Positions 7,932 to 8,057 of a stretch of 8,057 bases of DNA are shown piece by piece; position 1 is the stretch's first letter; each line of letters starts with the position of its first letter. The stretch lies in the NCBI GenBank assembly GCA_002309395.1, contig DBWU01000023.1, positions 1-8,057 on the forward strand, read 5' to 3'. Both the position numbers and the translations under genes were made by a program. The stretch is from Oscillospiraceae bacterium UBA1230 (GTDB lineage Bacteria > Bacillota > Clostridia > Oscillospirales > Oscillospiraceae). The notes below the pieces were generated by a model that made no database searches, was not told the origin of the DNA, and saw only the letters and a program-made list of their open reading frames with translations.

Positions 7932-7935
7932 ATTC

Positions 7936-7968
7936 AAAATAAAAACGCGAACGCACACAGCATCCGCG
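7936..7968 (-). terminator. Leader terminator (attenuator) before infC
   Basis: On the minus strand CGCGGATGC (7960-7968) pairs with GCGTTCGCG (7946-7954) over 9 bp including two G-U pairs, loop TGTGT, followed by TTTTTATTTT (7945-7936). It ends 5 bases before the infC Shine-Dalgarno, where a transcriptional stop would silence the whole operon. Confidence 0.75.
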
Positions 7969-8040
7969 CAACAGTAAAGCCTTTTACGGCTTTTTTCGCT
8001 GTTGACCTCTTTGCCACAGGCGTGAGGTGAGGGCGGATGC
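7936..8040 (-). promoter_or_regulatory. infC leader RNA, probable L20-type attenuation switch
   Basis: GCATCCGC (8033-8040) is exactly complementary to GCGGATGC (7960-7967), the 5' arm of the leader terminator, so the two pairings cannot coexist. The long-range helix would enclose two hairpins: ACCTC/GAGGT (8024-8028 with 8005-8009) with inner GCC/GGC, and CAACAG/CTGTTG (7999-8004 with 7969-7974) with inner AAAGCC/GGCTTT. Upstream helix formed means transcription proceeds; disrupted means it stops. In B. subtilis L20 controls this same operon by promoting termination in the infC leader. The ligand here is inferred from that precedent. The promoter and 5' end lie beyond the right edge, and 8041-8057 shows nothing I can name. 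Confidence 0.68.
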
Positions 8041-8057
8041 ACCGACCTTCTTTGTTT

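Noticed and set aside
7918..7971. 18-residue N-terminal extension of IF-3 from the TTG at 7971.
   Set aside because: It lies within the leader terminator hairpin, has no Shine-Dalgarno and codes for text unlike IF-3.

Overview
This is an ordinary chromosomal stretch of a GC-rich anaerobic Firmicute, most likely a clostridium of the Oscillospiraceae/Ruminococcaceae type. That placement is inference from several signs: a type A RNase P RNA, strong SigA-type promoters (TTGACA/TATAAT-like) and AGGAGG ribosome sites, an infC-rpmI-rplT operon with an attenuator-like leader and an AUU-started IF3, a flavodiiron protein with rubredoxins, and a Cthe_2159-like (DUF4353) beta-helix lipoprotein. No mobile element, CRISPR array, tRNA or integrase is visible.

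Left part (1-1460). The 5' part of a murD gene runs off the left edge on the minus strand. Its promoter diverges from the rnpB promoter. rnpB (about 463-811, plus strand) ends at a strong hairpin terminator and is followed by tspO (plus). A perfect 11-bp hairpin with an A-tract on one side and a T-tract on the other serves as shared terminator between the convergent tspO and murE-like genes.

Middle part (1462-5150). A divergent MurE-type ligase (minus) carries DDPN where meso-DAP enzymes carry DNPR. Behind it is a 629-aa beta-helix lipoprotein (minus) ending in a Met-Gly-Gly tandem repeat. Each has its own terminator; murE also has a clear promoter.

Right part (5160-8057). A flavodiiron protein with a fused C-terminal rubredoxin is translationally coupled (ATGA overlap) to a free 38-aa mini-rubredoxin that resembles the fused domain closely; this is an O2/NO-reducing unit with its own promoter and terminator. 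Next to it is the translation operon infC-rpmI-rplT (minus). Its leader shows a terminator hairpin just before infC and an upstream 8-base segment that can pair with the terminator's 5' arm, so the two structures exclude each other. Blocks of that leader reappear in the infC-rpmI gap, over the rpmI ribosome site, which suggests a second control point for the same regulator, presumably L20.

I found no wholly new system. The items most worth following are the duplicated leader motif, the attenuator, the MurE substrate motif and the twin rubredoxins.
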